Source: Jaltomata sinuosa
Lineage: Eukaryota > Streptophyta > Magnoliopsida > Solanales > Solanaceae
NCBI GenBank assembly: GCA_003996215.1
Contig: QJPP01004101.1
Coordinates: 55,601-119,600, forward strand
DNA length: 64,000 bases
Direction: 5' to 3'
Shown: piece after piece, positions 24,536 to 36,869 of the stretch
Layout: the number at the start of each line of letters is the position of its first letter
How positions within the stretch are numbered: position 1 is the first letter of the stretch
Program-made: the position numbers and the translations under genes
Notes under the pieces: model-generated
Seen by the model: only the letters and a program-made list of their open reading frames with translations
Databases searched by the model: none
What the model was told of the DNA's origin: nothing

Positions 24536-26556
24536 ACAATTTGGCGTATTGAGTTAGTTTAGAATTTGAGTTTACTTAATCTAGTTCAATTTTGTGAATA
24601 GTTGTTTTTCTTTTGTTTAGTTTTAGTTTGTTGATGGCATCATGTCTTATTTGAATGCTAGAAATGTTGATAGTTGCATCCCAATTTATATTTTTGACTA
24701 TTGTGTTTATTGTGAGGACCTCACCTTGGACGAAGGTGTAGAATTGGACCTAGGAGAGGAAGGTATTCTTCTTCTCTCTCCTATGATGGGTGCAATTGCT
24801 ATTTGTGTGGTGGTCGTGATGGACATTGGAGCAAATGGCCCAATGATGATCGTCCCCCTCCCCCTTCTTGTGCTAACAATGTGGCTAGTGGTGCTTGTGA
24901 CCTCAATAGGGACCATGACTTTGCAAGAAAAGAAGGCATATGTGTCAAGCTCAAATCCTTCTTGGCCTCGCTATAAACCCAAGAGGAGAGTGTGCAATCC
25001 ATAAAGCAGTGCTTTATGGACGCAAGGGCTAAAGAAGAGGAAAACACAAGTGAGGATCATGAATTGAAAGTGGTGTTGCAACCAACTTCCCCATTTGTGG
25101 GTCACGATGTCATAGCATCTCTAAGTGAGGATGTTTGGAATGAGGCAAGCTTGAAGGTGGAGACGCCCAAATCCTACTTCAACCTTTGTTCGACCTTAAG
25201 TTTGATTGAATGGATGAAAGTTAAAGTAATCAAGCTTTTAGAGGACCTTGGAAGGAGCGTGGATCAAGGTCTATCCATTTTTGAGTTTGTCGTGGAAAGA
25301 AGGCAAAGTGTCCTTCCTCACTTGAAGGCCAAAAAGTGCGAAATGCAAAATCAAGAGAATGGCCTTCTCATGTTCAAACCTTCACCTCGGGATTGTCACC
25401 AAAAACTCGATCCAAGGTTGGGTTGAAGGTTCAAATCTTCCAAATGGAAATCCAAATGGTGAGGTATCTTGCGTCGCGCAGTGATGTTAAATTGTGCGCT
25501 TGATGGGAGGCAACCCATTATTTTTATACTTTACTTCACTTTTTATTTCTTTTTGGTGTGTTTTTAGGTGCCCAAGGGAAGGAGAAGAGGAACCAAGTGT
25601 TGAGAAACACCAAAAATACCTCTTAAAACCGAGACTTTTGCACCTGGAAGAGTTCATGTCGCACATGCCATCGCACAAGCAAACAGTGAACTGATAAAAA
25701 ATGTTGGCATGTGCGAACGTGGTGTGCTTCGCACCTCATAAAGTGCCCATCACACCAAGCGTCGCATATCATGGGCAGTAAGCTGAAGAAAAATTGAAAA
25801 ATCTGTCCCAGCACTCCTTTCCAAATGCAAAGGACCGGTCGCGAACGCGAAGGCCAGTTAAACTTCAAGCCTTCACGAACGCGCCGGACCGCCCGTGAAC
25901 GCGAAGCTTCCTGGCAGTTCAAGTAAGTTTAAAAAATGTTCAAAATTCAGATGGCATGATACTTTCCCCTTCTCAAAACAAAGAACTCTTTCCTCCTTTG
26001 GCACACAAAAACTCCATTAATTTCTTCCAAGCTTCACAACTTGCATTTTACCAGGTATGAACTCCTCCCTTCTTGTATCTTGAAATGGGTTCCTTTCTTC
26101 CTCAAGTTGATATGTAGAAAATGGGTAATGGAATTCTTGGTGGATCTCCTTTTTCTTTAAAGCAACTTCTAATTGTGTTTAATTGTTAAATTGTTGGGAG
26201 AAATTGATTTAGGTGGGTAAAGTGTATGCAAGAGTGCAATAATGTAGTGATTGTCAATAGCACAATAAGCATAAAGTCACTTAAACAAATTGTGCCTTCC
26301 AAGTGTTTGAGAAAATGCCTCAAAGAGGCACTGATATGGGGGAACTCGATGGCATTCGCGTTCACGGTCACTTGGCCGCGTTCACAAAGGAGAAAAGTTT
26401 TGAAAAATAAAATCCTTCTTCGCGAATGCATCCACTTGGCCGCAAATGCAAAGAAGGGATGCCTGGTAGTGTCAAAACAGTAGCTCCGCACAACCCACCT
26501 CAGAATTTCTTTCAGTTATTTCTTTGGCCTTAGTGCTTGATAATACATTGTTTTAA
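24536..26556 (+). other. Leader and unassigned internal region of element B
   Basis: Frames at 24642-25004 and 24992-25426 have no domain I recognise; one end reads 'KLLEDLGRSVDQGLSIFEFV'. At 25495-25520 the phrase 'gcttgatgggaggcaaccca' matches the phrase that follows the pol stop in element A (32015-32030, 'ttcttgggaggcaacc'). The gag-pol region therefore appears to be deleted between the leader and the post-pol untranslated region. Repeated CG-rich words (gtgcgaacgtggtg, gcgaacgcgaagg) occur at 25700-25910 and 26340-26460. Confidence 0.5.
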
Positions 26557-27475
26557 GTGCCGTTAAGAACTGTTAACATAATGGCGTGTTTTGTAGGTAC
26601 TTTGATAAAAAAGATGGCCTCTAATAGTAGTGACAATGAAGTTGAAAAATCTCCGGATGTGGAAATAGAGAAGAACTACGATCAAGATAGGTTCATATCG
26701 GCATCATGTGAGCGCCAGTATGATGAGCTATTGTCCAAGCCCTTTGTTAGGGAGAAAGGAATCAATATGAACAAAGTTGAACAGAAAATGCCAGAATTCT
26801 ACAAGAGGTTGGTGGAGCATGGGTGGATATGCTTTGCTCCTCCACCCATCATGGCTAACCACACAGTGGTCACTGAGTTCTATGCTAATCTTCGATCACT
26901 GATTTCAATGGAGCAATAGTCACTACCATTTGGGGAGTCCAAATGAGTTTCAACCCCGAGATCATTAATGCACTATATAACCTTTCAAATGCTGACAATG
27001 AGGTTTACATTGCAAAATCCAAAGTTGAAGGACACCGGTGGTTGGTAGACAAGTTGCATGATGGGGTGACTCTAAATTGGTTGACTTTGCAAAAAGGCGT
27101 TGATTCATATGAGTTCACTGCAGAAGCTAAGGCTTGGTTTTCGATTGTCTGTGCGAGGATCATACCATCCTCTCATGACACCGATGTTGACCCCTGACCA
27201 AGCATTGATGGTGGCAGCCCTCATTGATGGCGGCAGCCCTCATTGATGGCATTGATGTGAATGTTGGGTTCCATATTGTGGCCTAAATGGCTGAGGTAGC
27301 TAGTGGAAGGTTTAAAATCATTTTCACCCCTTCATTGGTGACTCAGTTCTGCTATGAAGCTAGGGTGTTGCTGAATCCGAGTGACATTAAAAAGAAGCCA
27401 GAAACTCTGATCCACCCATTATTGAAGAGGGCCCAGAAGCAAAGCACAAAAAGAGAAAGATTAACGTAGCTTCTC
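26557..27475 (+). pseudogene. Decayed 'putative plant transposon protein' ORF of element B
   Basis: One protein can be followed over three frames: 26557-26919, 26943-27197 and 27287-27469. Frame 1 has an acidic start, then 'RFISASCERQYDELLSKPFV' and 'MPEFYKRLVEHGWICFAPPP', then 'TVVTEFYANL'. Frame 2 has 'MSFNPEIINALYNLSNADNE', 'HRWLVDKLHDGVTLNWLTL', 'AKAWFSIVCARIIPSSHDTD'. Frame 3 has 'MAEVASGRFKIIFTPSLVTQ'. This order (ExGW, xVxEFYANL, FxPxxINxLYNL, WxxxVxxxIxPSxH) fits the plant domain PF20167 (Transposase_32), whose biochemical role is unknown. Breaks: a frameshift near 26900, a stop near 27196, and a local duplication of 'ggcagccctcattgatgg' at 27212-27250. Confidence 0.65.
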
Positions 27476-30044
27476 GATCCTTCGGACAGTTTCCAGAGTC
27501 TTTGACTGAACCTACTGGCCCTTCAGGAGGTGCATCTGGATCATCTCAGTCTGTGGGAGCTCTACAGTCTGGGCCCTATCTCATGCGTCACCTCTCTGGT
27601 TAGATTCAGGGAGTGGATGCACATGTTCAACAGTTGTTGGCTGGATTCTCCACTGGCTCAGCTGGAGATGACACACTAGCAGGTTCTGAGTCTCTACCCC
27701 ATCTCTTTCCAAAGTGGCGAATGAGAAAAAAATGATTAATGGGCACTTGAGTACAATGAACACCCTCTTAGAGCACATGAACTGCAGGCAGGGAAAGGAT
27801 GAAAAGCGACAAAAGAAGTTCAGCGAGCATGAGAAGAAGAAGAGAAAGTTCTTGAACAAGATGATGGATAGAGTAAAGTCTTTTTATGGATCGGGTACAC
27901 CGGAGGATGATGAGGATGGGGATGAGGAGGGCCTTGAGTTTCCCTCTTCCTCCAGTTCAGATTGATACACCTCAGGGAGCCCGCTCAAACTTATTCCTTA
28001 CTTTGATGCAGTGAGGGCACTACCCTATCTTAGTTGGGGGTGGCGTGTTGATCCGCACTCTATCTTTCTAGCTTAGCTTGCTTTACTTCTGGATATTATT
28101 GTGCCCTTACTAGACTTGTTTTATCATTTTGGATACTATTGTGCCCTTGTCGGGTTTGTTTTGTTTGATTATATACTTTTATGCCCTTGTCGGGTGTACT
28201 TTGTGGATTTTGCACCCTCATCGGGTTTTGATGTTGTGTGGAAGAAGTTGATGGTTTAGCTTTTTAGTTTTCTTTACTTGTTAGCTTCTTTTGTTATTTG
28301 GTAGTTGAGATGTTAGTTGTTGTGGGCCAGGGGAAGTCTGAGTACCCATTAGGCTAGATGGAACTTGTCTGAGCAGGGGGGATATTTGTGCCACACATGT
28401 CGATGTGCGAATCGCATGAGTGTCACACATTCCCACTGACTGGCCTTTGCATTGCATGTGCGACACACACTTTGACTTGTGCGAATCGCATATGCCCAAA
28501 AAATATGATATTTGTGTTAATCCAACTTGTGTAGCCATACTGATTTAGATAGATAAATTGTCCCAATGATTGACTAAGTGACGTCATTCTTAAGGGAAAA
28601 TCGTCATCTTTTGAGGTTTTGGTTGCAAATTGACTTGTTTGATACTAATGAAGTAGCCTTGCATGCTAAATGAAATAGGCATACCCTTCCAAAAAAATTG
28701 TGAAAAATGCATGGCGAAGAATGGTGTTTGTGACAACTCCTTTTATTTTTTTGTGACTCTTAGCTCATTAGAGGTGATAATATAGAATGGCTCCTCTTGG
28801 TTCTCATTTAGGAAGTTAAAATTGATCCTTCTTGAATAATTCGCATGTCATGTGTGGTGAGGTTTAGTTGAATAATTCTCAGGCATGTGTGTCATCTAGA
28901 ACTTTCTCTGAATGTGATTCAAGGCAAAATTCTAGGTGTAACCAAGCTTGAAAAATGATCTTAGGCCCTTTTTGATAGCCACTTGACCCAAATGACTTCC
29001 CATGACATCAACCCTAGTGAGCCCCTTTGAGCTTGTGACCGTTCTTTGGGACCTTGTTAACACTTTGACTTTTTTGGAGCCTCTATCTTGGCACATGTCC
29101 TCCCTAATTGCTTGAAATTGAAATTTAGGCTAAAAAACCTAAGTTTAGGGGTGGGGAGTGAAAGACAACATAGGCAAATGCCTAAGTTTGGGGGTGCATA
29201 TGTTCAAATAAGGAGAAGAAAGGAAATGCGCTTCAATGTGCAAGGTAGCACCTTAAATAAGAATTGAAAATTGCTCCAAAAGTTCAATCCAATGAGCAAA
29301 ATGAAAGGAAAAAATAGGTGCTACCAAGTGAAGGTGATATAAGGAGTTGAATGATTATGAGTTAAAAAGGAGAATCTTGGGTTGTGTAAGGGAGAAATAA
29401 GGTGAAGTTGAAATTGAAAATGTGAGCGGTGTTTGAAATGAGAACAAAGAGCATTAGGGAGGTGTAGTCACTTGAACCAAATGAGATCCTCACCTTAACC
29501 CTAGCTAACATCGTAACCCGCAAGTCCTTTGTTATTCTGAGCTTGGCTACCCTACATTAGTGGCGATTTACATAAAGGGCAAGCCTATGGTTCGACGTGT
29601 GCGCACTTGAACTTCCTTGTGAGTCTGAGTGTTTGTATTTGTCCCTTGTGATTGTTTTTTGTACATAATGTATTTTTGGGACTTTTGTTTTTGTGAGGGC
29701 ATGAGAATTAGAATAGTTGGTGACATTGATAAACTCTGAAAAATGAATCAAATGAGCATGTTTTGGTAAGCTAGTGGTTTGAGTCACATCTTGAGGATTG
29801 GTTGTTGTCACTTGCTTGTTCTTATTTTGCCATGGAATAATTGAATTGTGTTTTGAATTGAAGGGAATGTTTAGAGTAAGTATCATGCAATAGACTAATC
29901 GTTAGTACCAACAAAAGTCATGCTTGGTGTTTGAAATGGGTTTCCCTTGGCTTGTGGTGTTGTCATTTGCACTTGTGTCGTATGCCTCTTGAGTTATAAT
30001 TTTTGAGTTGCTTGAGGACAAGCAATAGTTCAAGTTTGGGGGTT
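27476..30044 (+). other. 3' untranslated region of element B
   Basis: It holds a short acidic/lysine-rich frame (27714-27965) that may be the C-terminus of the preceding ORF. After that come three 'tgcccttgtcgggt' phrases (28140-28225), CG-rich 'gtgcgaatcgcat' words (28390-28500) and a long non-coding block (about 28890-30044) shared with element A (about 33040-34279). Polypurine-like motifs occur at 29139-29157 and 29181-29196, and the real tract is CAAGTTTGGGGGTT at 30031-30044. Confidence 0.7.
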
Positions 30045-31383
30045 TGATAAATTGGTATTCTACCTACTTATTTATCCTTTAAACTTATGCTTTTGTTAAT
30101 AATAAGTGGATAAATAGCGCAATTGACACGGATTACTTCTATTTTACAGGTTTCTGTGTTTTAGAAGTGTTCGGGAAGAATTTGGATGAAAAAAAGTCAA
30201 AAGGGAGCTATTCGGAGAAGCAAGTGACTGGCAGAAGAACATGCCTATGCGAACACGGTGTCCCACATGCTTACGTGAAGGTCAACTGAAGTAAACCTCC
30301 ACGAATGTGATGCATTGACTACATATGCGAAGGTCAACCAGACAAAGACACTTCTCGTACGCGGCAGACCTTCTGCGTAGGCGAAGAAGAACATCGGAGG
30401 TAGCTGGGCAGTCTTGGAATTTCACATATTTTGGAAACCCCAATCCATATAAAATCCTCCACAGCCGATTGGAAAATCATTTTTGGCTATTCTCACAGCT
30501 TTTGACAAGCTTGGAGAGCAAGTTCATCAACCAACACCATAGGAGTGAAGATTTGGATGCTCTTTATTGTAAAATCCTTAGTTTCCATTCTTCAACTCTT
30601 GTTCTTAATTGCTATTTTATTGGTGTAATTGTTGAATTGAGATTTGGGTTGTATTAGAGATAATATTTGTTTGGGTATTGAATTCATATATAAATTTTGT
30701 TCTTGTTTGATTATTTGGGTCTATTGAATCCTCCATGCTTGAAATTGTAGTCAATGGTTGCAAACATTGACTTAGCATACTAATTTAGGTTTTTGCTTGA
30801 GAGAGAATTTCCCTATATTCGGGAATATTTAATAGTGGGGATTTGGGGTTTCCACTCTAGACCAAGGCTAGAGATAGTTTGGTTGCCGAAAACTCCCATC
30901 TAAGAGTTGGGGTTAGAGATAACCCAACTCACTCAAGTTAAATTGGTTGGTTTATTTATTACTCGTGGTGGTTCGAGAGAACACACGAGATATATGCTTG
31001 ATTGGTCGAGAGACAGTTAGGCATACCTGTGACCAAGACTACCTAAGTGTTAATTGGGTGCAGGTCTTGTGAATTAAATTTCCTATTCCCAAGTCTCCCT
31101 TGTTGTCCTTGCTTGGTGAAAGCAAGGTGAAATCCATTGATCATTTTATCTTTTATTTGATTTTGTTTTATCTTTAGTTTTAGTCTAAACCCCCCCTTTT
31201 TAGATATCTTTTCCCCTTTTTGTTAATTTAACTTCAATAAGTTGCTTGAATTTTTTATTAGCTCGATCGCGACTACATTGTTCCCTTGGGTATGACCCCT
31301 ATACTCGTTGGGAATTATAAATGTGTTTTGCTCTGATGATCGTCATGACCTCCAACTTGTGGAGCACGATTTAAGCGTTATCA
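30045..31383 (+). repeat. 3' LTR of element B
   Basis: Starts TGATAAATTGGTATTCTACC, ends AAGCGTTATCA, followed by the target duplication GTGTC. The frame 30325-30657 is LTR sequence, as its counterpart 23459-23792 in the 5' LTR is broken. Confidence 0.9.
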
Positions 31384-31975
31384 GTGTCCAGCCAGGAGAT
31401 TAAGTCCATCCTTTCAAAATCGGTGAATGTTCACCAAACGGATTGGTCACGCAAGTTGGACAATGCACTATGGGCATATAGGACAGCTTACAAGACCCCG
31501 ATTAGAATGTCCCCCTACCAATTGGTTTTTGGCAAGGCTTGTCATCTCCCTGTCGAATTGGAACACAAATCTATGAGGGCTTTGAAGAAGCTAAACTTAA
31601 ATTGGGAGAGAGCCGCTCGTGCTAGAGTGGAAGACCTCAATGAAATGGATGAATTCCAGATGCAAGCGTATGAAAGTGCCTCTATCTACAAAGCCCGAAT
31701 ATAGTGCTATCACGAACAAAAAATCTTAAGGAGAGTTTCATCCGAGGGATTGGGTGCTCCTATTCAACTCTAGACTTCGGCTTTTCCCGGGAAAGCTAAG
31801 GTCAAAATGGTCGGATCCTTTTAAAGTGCTTCAAGTCTTCACAAATGGAGCCATAGAATTGGAGAACGAGGATGACTTGGCTTTGAAAGTCAATGGGCAA
31901 CGAGTGAAGAAGTACTTGGAAATTTTGGAAAAAGCTGCAATGGTAGAAGCCATTTACTTGGATGAGCCTTGAGTG
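31384..31975 (+). pseudogene. Integrase C-terminal part, element A (3' of the nested insertion)
   Basis: After the GTGTC repeat the integrase resumes in the frame it left: 'SSQEIKSILSKSVNVHQTDW', 'LDNALWAYRTAYKTPIRMSP', 'YQLVFGKACHLPVELEHKSM'. A stop ends the frame at 31704. The second frame (31754-31972) gives the C-terminal domain: 'LFPGKLRSKWSDPFKVLQVF', 'GAIELENEDD', 'VNGQRVKKYL'. This is typical Athila integrase C-terminal sequence without a chromodomain. Confidence 0.9.
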
Positions 31976-34279
31976 GGAGGTACCTTTATCGATCCTTGAC
32001 GTTAAACCAAGCGCTTCTTGGGAGGCAACCGAAGCACTTTTTCCTTCTGTATTTTTCTTGTTTTCTGGTTTTACTTTGTATGTTGTTTTTATTAGTCTTG
32101 TAGTTGGGAGTAGAGCTAAAGAAGTTTGAGCAATGATCAGATGGTGCGGTGCTTCGTGCAGTCACACCGCTGAAGGTGCGCATCGCACATTAGGTCGCAT
32201 GATCTTAACAGAAAGTTGACAAGTCAGACTACACAATGTGTGATTGGTGTGTGATCGCATGAGCAGTTGTGCGCGTCGCACACCAATTTCGCATCTCTTA
32301 GCAGACGCCTGGCAGTTCCTCCCATAAATCCATACCTTTATGCGATCATTAGGGCATTTTGCATACCTCAAAGCGCGTGTCACATAGCCTTCGCATAAGC
32401 AAGAAATAGAATGAAGTATAAATTGGCCGCTTTGATTATGTTATTGGAGATGCGGCCGCACCACCTATAGTGCATTTTGCACAAGTTCATCAGGGAGTGT
32501 TCTGCTTTCTCTAGCTAATATCATTGGGGACAATGCTCCATTTCGGTTGGGGGCTGCTGAGATATTGCCTTGTTAATAGTAGTTTAGAAATAAACTCCGA
32601 GGGTTTTCTTAATACCACGGTTCTTTCCCAAGGAGCAATTTTTTTTGATTATTTTCTTTTTCTTTTCTTTTTGTTTTAGTGTCGAATCGGGTTGGTGTTT
32701 CCCTATGATAGATTGAAGAAGGCGACTTTCTTAAGGGAAAATGCCATGTTTTAGTTTTAGAATCGAGTCCATAGTTTCTTGTCTCGAAATTGGCCCACCA
32801 AAAAATTTCTCTTGGCAATTTGTTTTAAAAATAAAAGGAAGAAGGGAAATGAAATTTTGAGGAAAAGCATTCTCCTTTCATGACTTGCACACTCTCGCTT
32901 TGACTTGATTGACTCACAAACGAGTGCGTAATAAACTCGGAATAGCTTGTCAAAAATCATTTGTCCCAATTGATTTTGAGACTAATGAAAGAAGTCTTGT
33001 GGCATGATGCCTTGTGTGGTGAGGCTTTACCTTGATTCTTGTGCATAAGTGTCATCTATAACTTTCCCCGAATTTGATTCAAGGCAAAATTCTAGGTGTG
33101 ACCGAGCTTGGAAGATGACCTTAGGCCCTTTTTGATAACCATTTCGCCCAAATGAATTCCCATGACTTCAACCCTAATGAAACACTTTGAGCTTGCGACT
33201 GTTCTTTGGCACCTTGTTACCACCTTGACCTTCTTGGAACCTCTATCTTGGCACCCATCCTCCCTAATTGCTTGAAAATGAAATGTAGGCTAAAAAGCCT
33301 AAGTTTGGGGGGGGGGGGAAATGAAGGATAACATAGGCAAATGTCTAAGTTTGGGGGTACATGTAATCAAATGAGGAGAAGAAAATAAGTGCACTCAAAG
33401 TTCAAGGTAGCACCTTCGATTTGAATTGAAAATTTTCTCCAAAAATTCAATCTAATGAGCAAAATGAAAAGCAAAAATAGGTGCTACAAAACAAAGGCGA
33501 TACAAAGAGTTTGAATGATCATGAGTAAAAAGGAGAAATCTTGGGATTGTGTGAGGGAGAAATAAGGTGAAGTTGAAATTTGGAAATGTGAGTTGTGATT
33601 CGAAATGAGAACAAAGAGCATTAGGGAGGTGTAACCACTTGAACCAAATGAAATCCTCACCTTAGCCCTAGCCAACATCTTAACCCGCAAGTCCATGGTG
33701 ATTTCGAGCATGGCTACCCTACATTAGTGGCGATCTACATGAAGGGCAAGCCTATGGTTCTACGCGTGTGCACTTGAATTTCCTTAAAAGAGTGAGAGTC
33801 TCTTTGATTCTACTATAATACCGATTGCTTGTGAATTGAATGAGTGTGAGTGGGATTCTCTCTTGTGGTGAGTGACATCATGCACTCGAATTGAAGCATG
33901 AGGTCTCTATTTCAATTGAAGGGAATGAATGAGACAAGTTGTGTGGCAAATCTCGAGGCAAACCTTGACGGTCAATGCCAATGACTTGAGAAGCTTAAAT
34001 GTCTTGTTTTGAATGACAAAAATTCCTTTGATTTTGAATGAGAAATGAAGTCCTTTTGGAAAAAGTTTTGAAATGGCCAAATGCCTTGAGTTTGTGGTGG
34101 TCCAAATTGAGATGAGCATCGTAGTTGAGTCTTTTGTTTGAGTCTTTTTTTTATTCTTTTTCTTAATTTTTTTAAGTATAGATTAGTCTTTTGTGCCTTA
34201 ATTGAGTCTAAAGCATAATTCATTCCTTGCCTTGTGAGTATCTTGCTTGAGGACAAGCAATAATTCAAGTTTGGGGGTT
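31976..34279 (+). other. 3' untranslated region of element A
   Basis: No conserved protein is seen. It contains 'gtgcgcatcgcac'-type words (32155-32480), a run of 12 G (33307-33318) inside a polypurine-like motif, a second such motif (33343-33358), and a final polypurine tract (CAAGTTTGGGGGTT, 34266-34279). The part from about 33040 is collinear with the 3' region of element B. Confidence 0.7.
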
Positions 34280-35771
34280 TGATAAGTCAATAATCTACTA
34301 ACTGGTTGAGCCTAAATCCATGAATTATTGCTACGTTTTGAATAGATTTAGAGGTTCTTATGGCCTTTATTGATGTCTATGCAGGTACTTTTGATAAATG
34401 ATGAGAAACAAGGAAATGGACCCAAAAAGATCTCCAAAACGAGTGAAGTGTGAAGTGTTCGAAAAGCTGGAGATCTCTGACCTAAGATGCGGCAGCCGTG
34501 CGACACGCACAAGCCGAGGTGCAAACTGCACCTCCTCCGGATGAAGTTGCAAAACCCACTGAAGAATCTGTTAAGAGGTGCGGTCGCTGTGCGATGCGCA
34601 CATTCCAAGGTGCGAACCGCACCACCTTCGTGTGAAGCTCCCAAAGTCAGATGAAGTCACTGGTCTAAACGAAGAGGGTGTGTGATGCACACAACACGAC
34701 GTGTGAACCGAACATCGCACCACACACCACTCGAAGGGGAAATTTTGTCCTAAATTATAGTGACATTTTGGGAAGCTATAAAAGGCTCATTTCTAATTAT
34801 TCTACTTCAGTCCTAAATATTTTAGAAAATCTTTTTGCCTCAAGAACAATTTTTCCTCTCCAAAGAGAAGAAGGTTTGAATCCATTCTCTTGGTTAAACA
34901 TTTATGTACTAAAATTGAGCTTGGAACTTGTGATTTAGCTCTAATAAAGAGGATTTTGATTTACCCATTTGGTATATCTCTCTCCTTTGCTATGAGTGGC
35001 TAATTTCTCTTGTCTAGGGGTGTATTGATGATGGGTGCTTGACAAATGGGTGTGGGTGTTGTTAATTCATCTTTATAATTGCTTATTTGACATGGGTCTA
35101 GTAGTTTCACCAAGTTTTAACCCTAAAATTAGTGGTGGCAAACATTAATTTTCATTACTTGACTATGTGATTGCTTAAAAGAGGATTTCATGGTTTTGGA
35201 TGTGAAATTTCTAGTGGGAACTTGGGACTCCATCTAGATTTGAGGCTAGAAATAGCTCGTATCAAAGGAATCACCCATTTAAGGGTCTAAGCTAGAGAGA
35301 GTGTGACCTCCCCAAGCTTAGGTAGGTTGTTTGTCGATCAAACTGATGATGCTCTAACCAAGATCATTGGATATATGGTTGTTGATCGAGAGATAACAAT
35401 CCATACCTATGACCAACGCTACTTATATCGATAAGCAAGAACAAATGTGAATTGATAATCACCCTAGCCCATGACTAAAGCCCCATCAGATACACATCCC
35501 TAGTCACCTACTCTATATATTTCACCCTCTTTTGTTTATTCGCTTTCAATTGAATTGTGATTGTAGTGACAACATCCCAATTTCCCCCAACCTTTTACTT
35601 TTCATGTTTAAGCACTTACTCTTATTTTGAACTCAATTCGACACAATCTTAATTTAGCTAGCTCCAAGTCCCTTGGGTACGACCCCGACACTCGTTGGGA
35701 ATTATAAATTTTATTTTACTGCACGATCGTCGTGATCTATAACTTGGGGAGCACGATTTGAGCGTTCATCA
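34280..35771 (+). repeat. 3' LTR of element A
   Basis: Starts TGATAAGTCAATAATCTACT, ends GAGCGTTCATCA, followed by TTAGG. TATA box at 34777-34784. It keeps the 38-base block lost from the 5' LTR. Confidence 0.85.
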
Positions 35772-35776
35772 TTAGG

Positions 35777-36356
35777 GTCTCAAAAATCTTGATTCATTCA
35801 TTGTATATGCATACTATCTCTCTAAACAAAAGCTCTCCGCTCCACAATTCTTAAGCTATTTTTGACACACAATATTTAGGCCATCAAGGCCCCATTTTCA
35901 GTACCTAATACATGGCTCAATCACTTTCTTGCGCTTATATTCATTTATCTTACTTTTGATGTGATTTATTTCATTGTTATCTCATTTACAAGATTAATTT
36001 AATTCACGTGTCCTTAAACTACTTTGATAAAATCAATTGTACTGCATTGCGGTAAACAATATGACCACTCTTTTCATATTAACCAAACAACAATTAATCT
36101 GTTTTGTTCTCTAACCTATTCATTTAACTCAATCTATTTTAACTTGTCCAAATTTCAACATAACTAATCCACTATATATTTGATACCTGATATATGTATA
36201 CAACAATTTTTAAGGAAAAAAAAGTAAGTTACCCGAACGATAGAGACACATAACACATTGCACGACAAATAAGAAAGAATAATATATATATATATATATA
36301 GCACGTACGTATTTGTTTCCTAGTTACTCAAATATAAGATATGTATATTATTATAA
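35777..36356. other. Right flank of element A: possible rest of a split LTR, then AT-rich DNA
   Basis: The first 200 bases continue the sequence that was interrupted at 17620 (see the left part). The rest is AT-rich with a (TA)n run at 36280-36300. No gene is seen. Confidence 0.4.
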
Positions 36357-36803
36357 TATTAACACTGGTCTTCATATTCATTCTCAGAAGTCACAAAGTA
36401 AAATTGAGGAAGACAATAACCTTACAAGCATCGAACAAAGAACTCAATCTCGTTCTAAAGAGAAAGGTTGATTTTGCAGTCTTGGGTCCATTGGGCCACA
36501 CATATTGAAGCTTTCGTTATGGGCATGTGCTGATAGGAAGATTTAGTTCTGTCATGGCCCAAGTGTTTTTCTATCATAGGAAGCTTCTAGATTTAGCATT
36601 TTTGGTATTTTATTTTTATTTAATTATAGAGAATAAAAGTTTATTATAGGTCTAACCAATTGTATAGAGGACAAATGTAAGTCAGTTACAGATTAGGGTA
36701 TTCTTTTTAGCTTATATAAGAAACTTTGTACAGTGCTTTGATCATCAAGTTTTCATTCAGTATTACAAGTGGAAAATTTCCCAAATCTCTCTCGTTTCCT
36801 ACA
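36357..36803 (+). repeat. 5' LTR of the copia element
   Basis: It starts TATTAACACTGGTCTTCATATTC, matching the 3' LTR start TGTTGACACTGGTCTTCATATTC, so the terminal TG has mutated to TA. It ends ...CGTTTCCTACA before the PBS. TATA box TATATAAG at 36713-36720. Confidence 0.8.
36713..36720 (+). promoter_or_regulatory. TATA box of the copia LTR
   Basis: TATATAAG in tagctTATATAAGaaac, about 80 bases before the LTR end. Confidence 0.55.
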
Positions 36804-36814
36804 TGGTATCAGAG
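36804..36814 (+). other. PBS of the copia element
   Basis: TGGTATCAGAG directly after the LTR (…cctaca-TGGTATCAGAG), complementary to the 3' end of initiator Met tRNA. Confidence 0.9.
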
Positions 36815-36869
36815 ATTTTGGAGCTCCATTCTCACATATCTTCTTCATTGAATCACCACTCTTTCACCC

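Larger units (their letters stand above)
23179..31383 (+). mobile_element. Non-autonomous Athila-type element B, nested in the integrase of A
   Basis: An 8.2-kb element bounded by 5-bp repeats GTGTC (23174-23178 and 31384-31388), with LTRs of 1335 and 1339 bases, an Athila-like PBS and a CAAGTTTGGGGG polypurine tract. Its 3' untranslated region is homologous to that of A, so the two families are sisters. It has no recognisable protease, RT, RNase H or integrase; instead it carries the remains of a plant transposon protein ORF at 26557-27470. The LTRs differ by about 5-7 percent over the first half by eye, younger than A, as nesting requires. Confidence 0.9.
17626..35771 (+). mobile_element. 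Athila-type Ty3/gypsy element A, with element B nested in it
   Basis: The outer element is bounded by LTRs of about 1.47-1.49 kb and by 5-bp direct repeats TTAGG (17621-17625 and 35772-35776). Its own length without the nested element B is about 9.9 kb. Order: 5' LTR, PBS, gag remnant, protease, RT, RNase H, integrase, long 3' untranslated region, polypurine tract, 3' LTR. This order, the Athila-style PBS, the TGATAAG LTR start and the long 3' region ending in CAAGTTTGGGGG identify the clade. The LTRs differ by roughly 9 percent over the first 270 bases by eye and the coding region is full of stops and frameshifts, so it is old and inactive. Confidence 0.85.
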
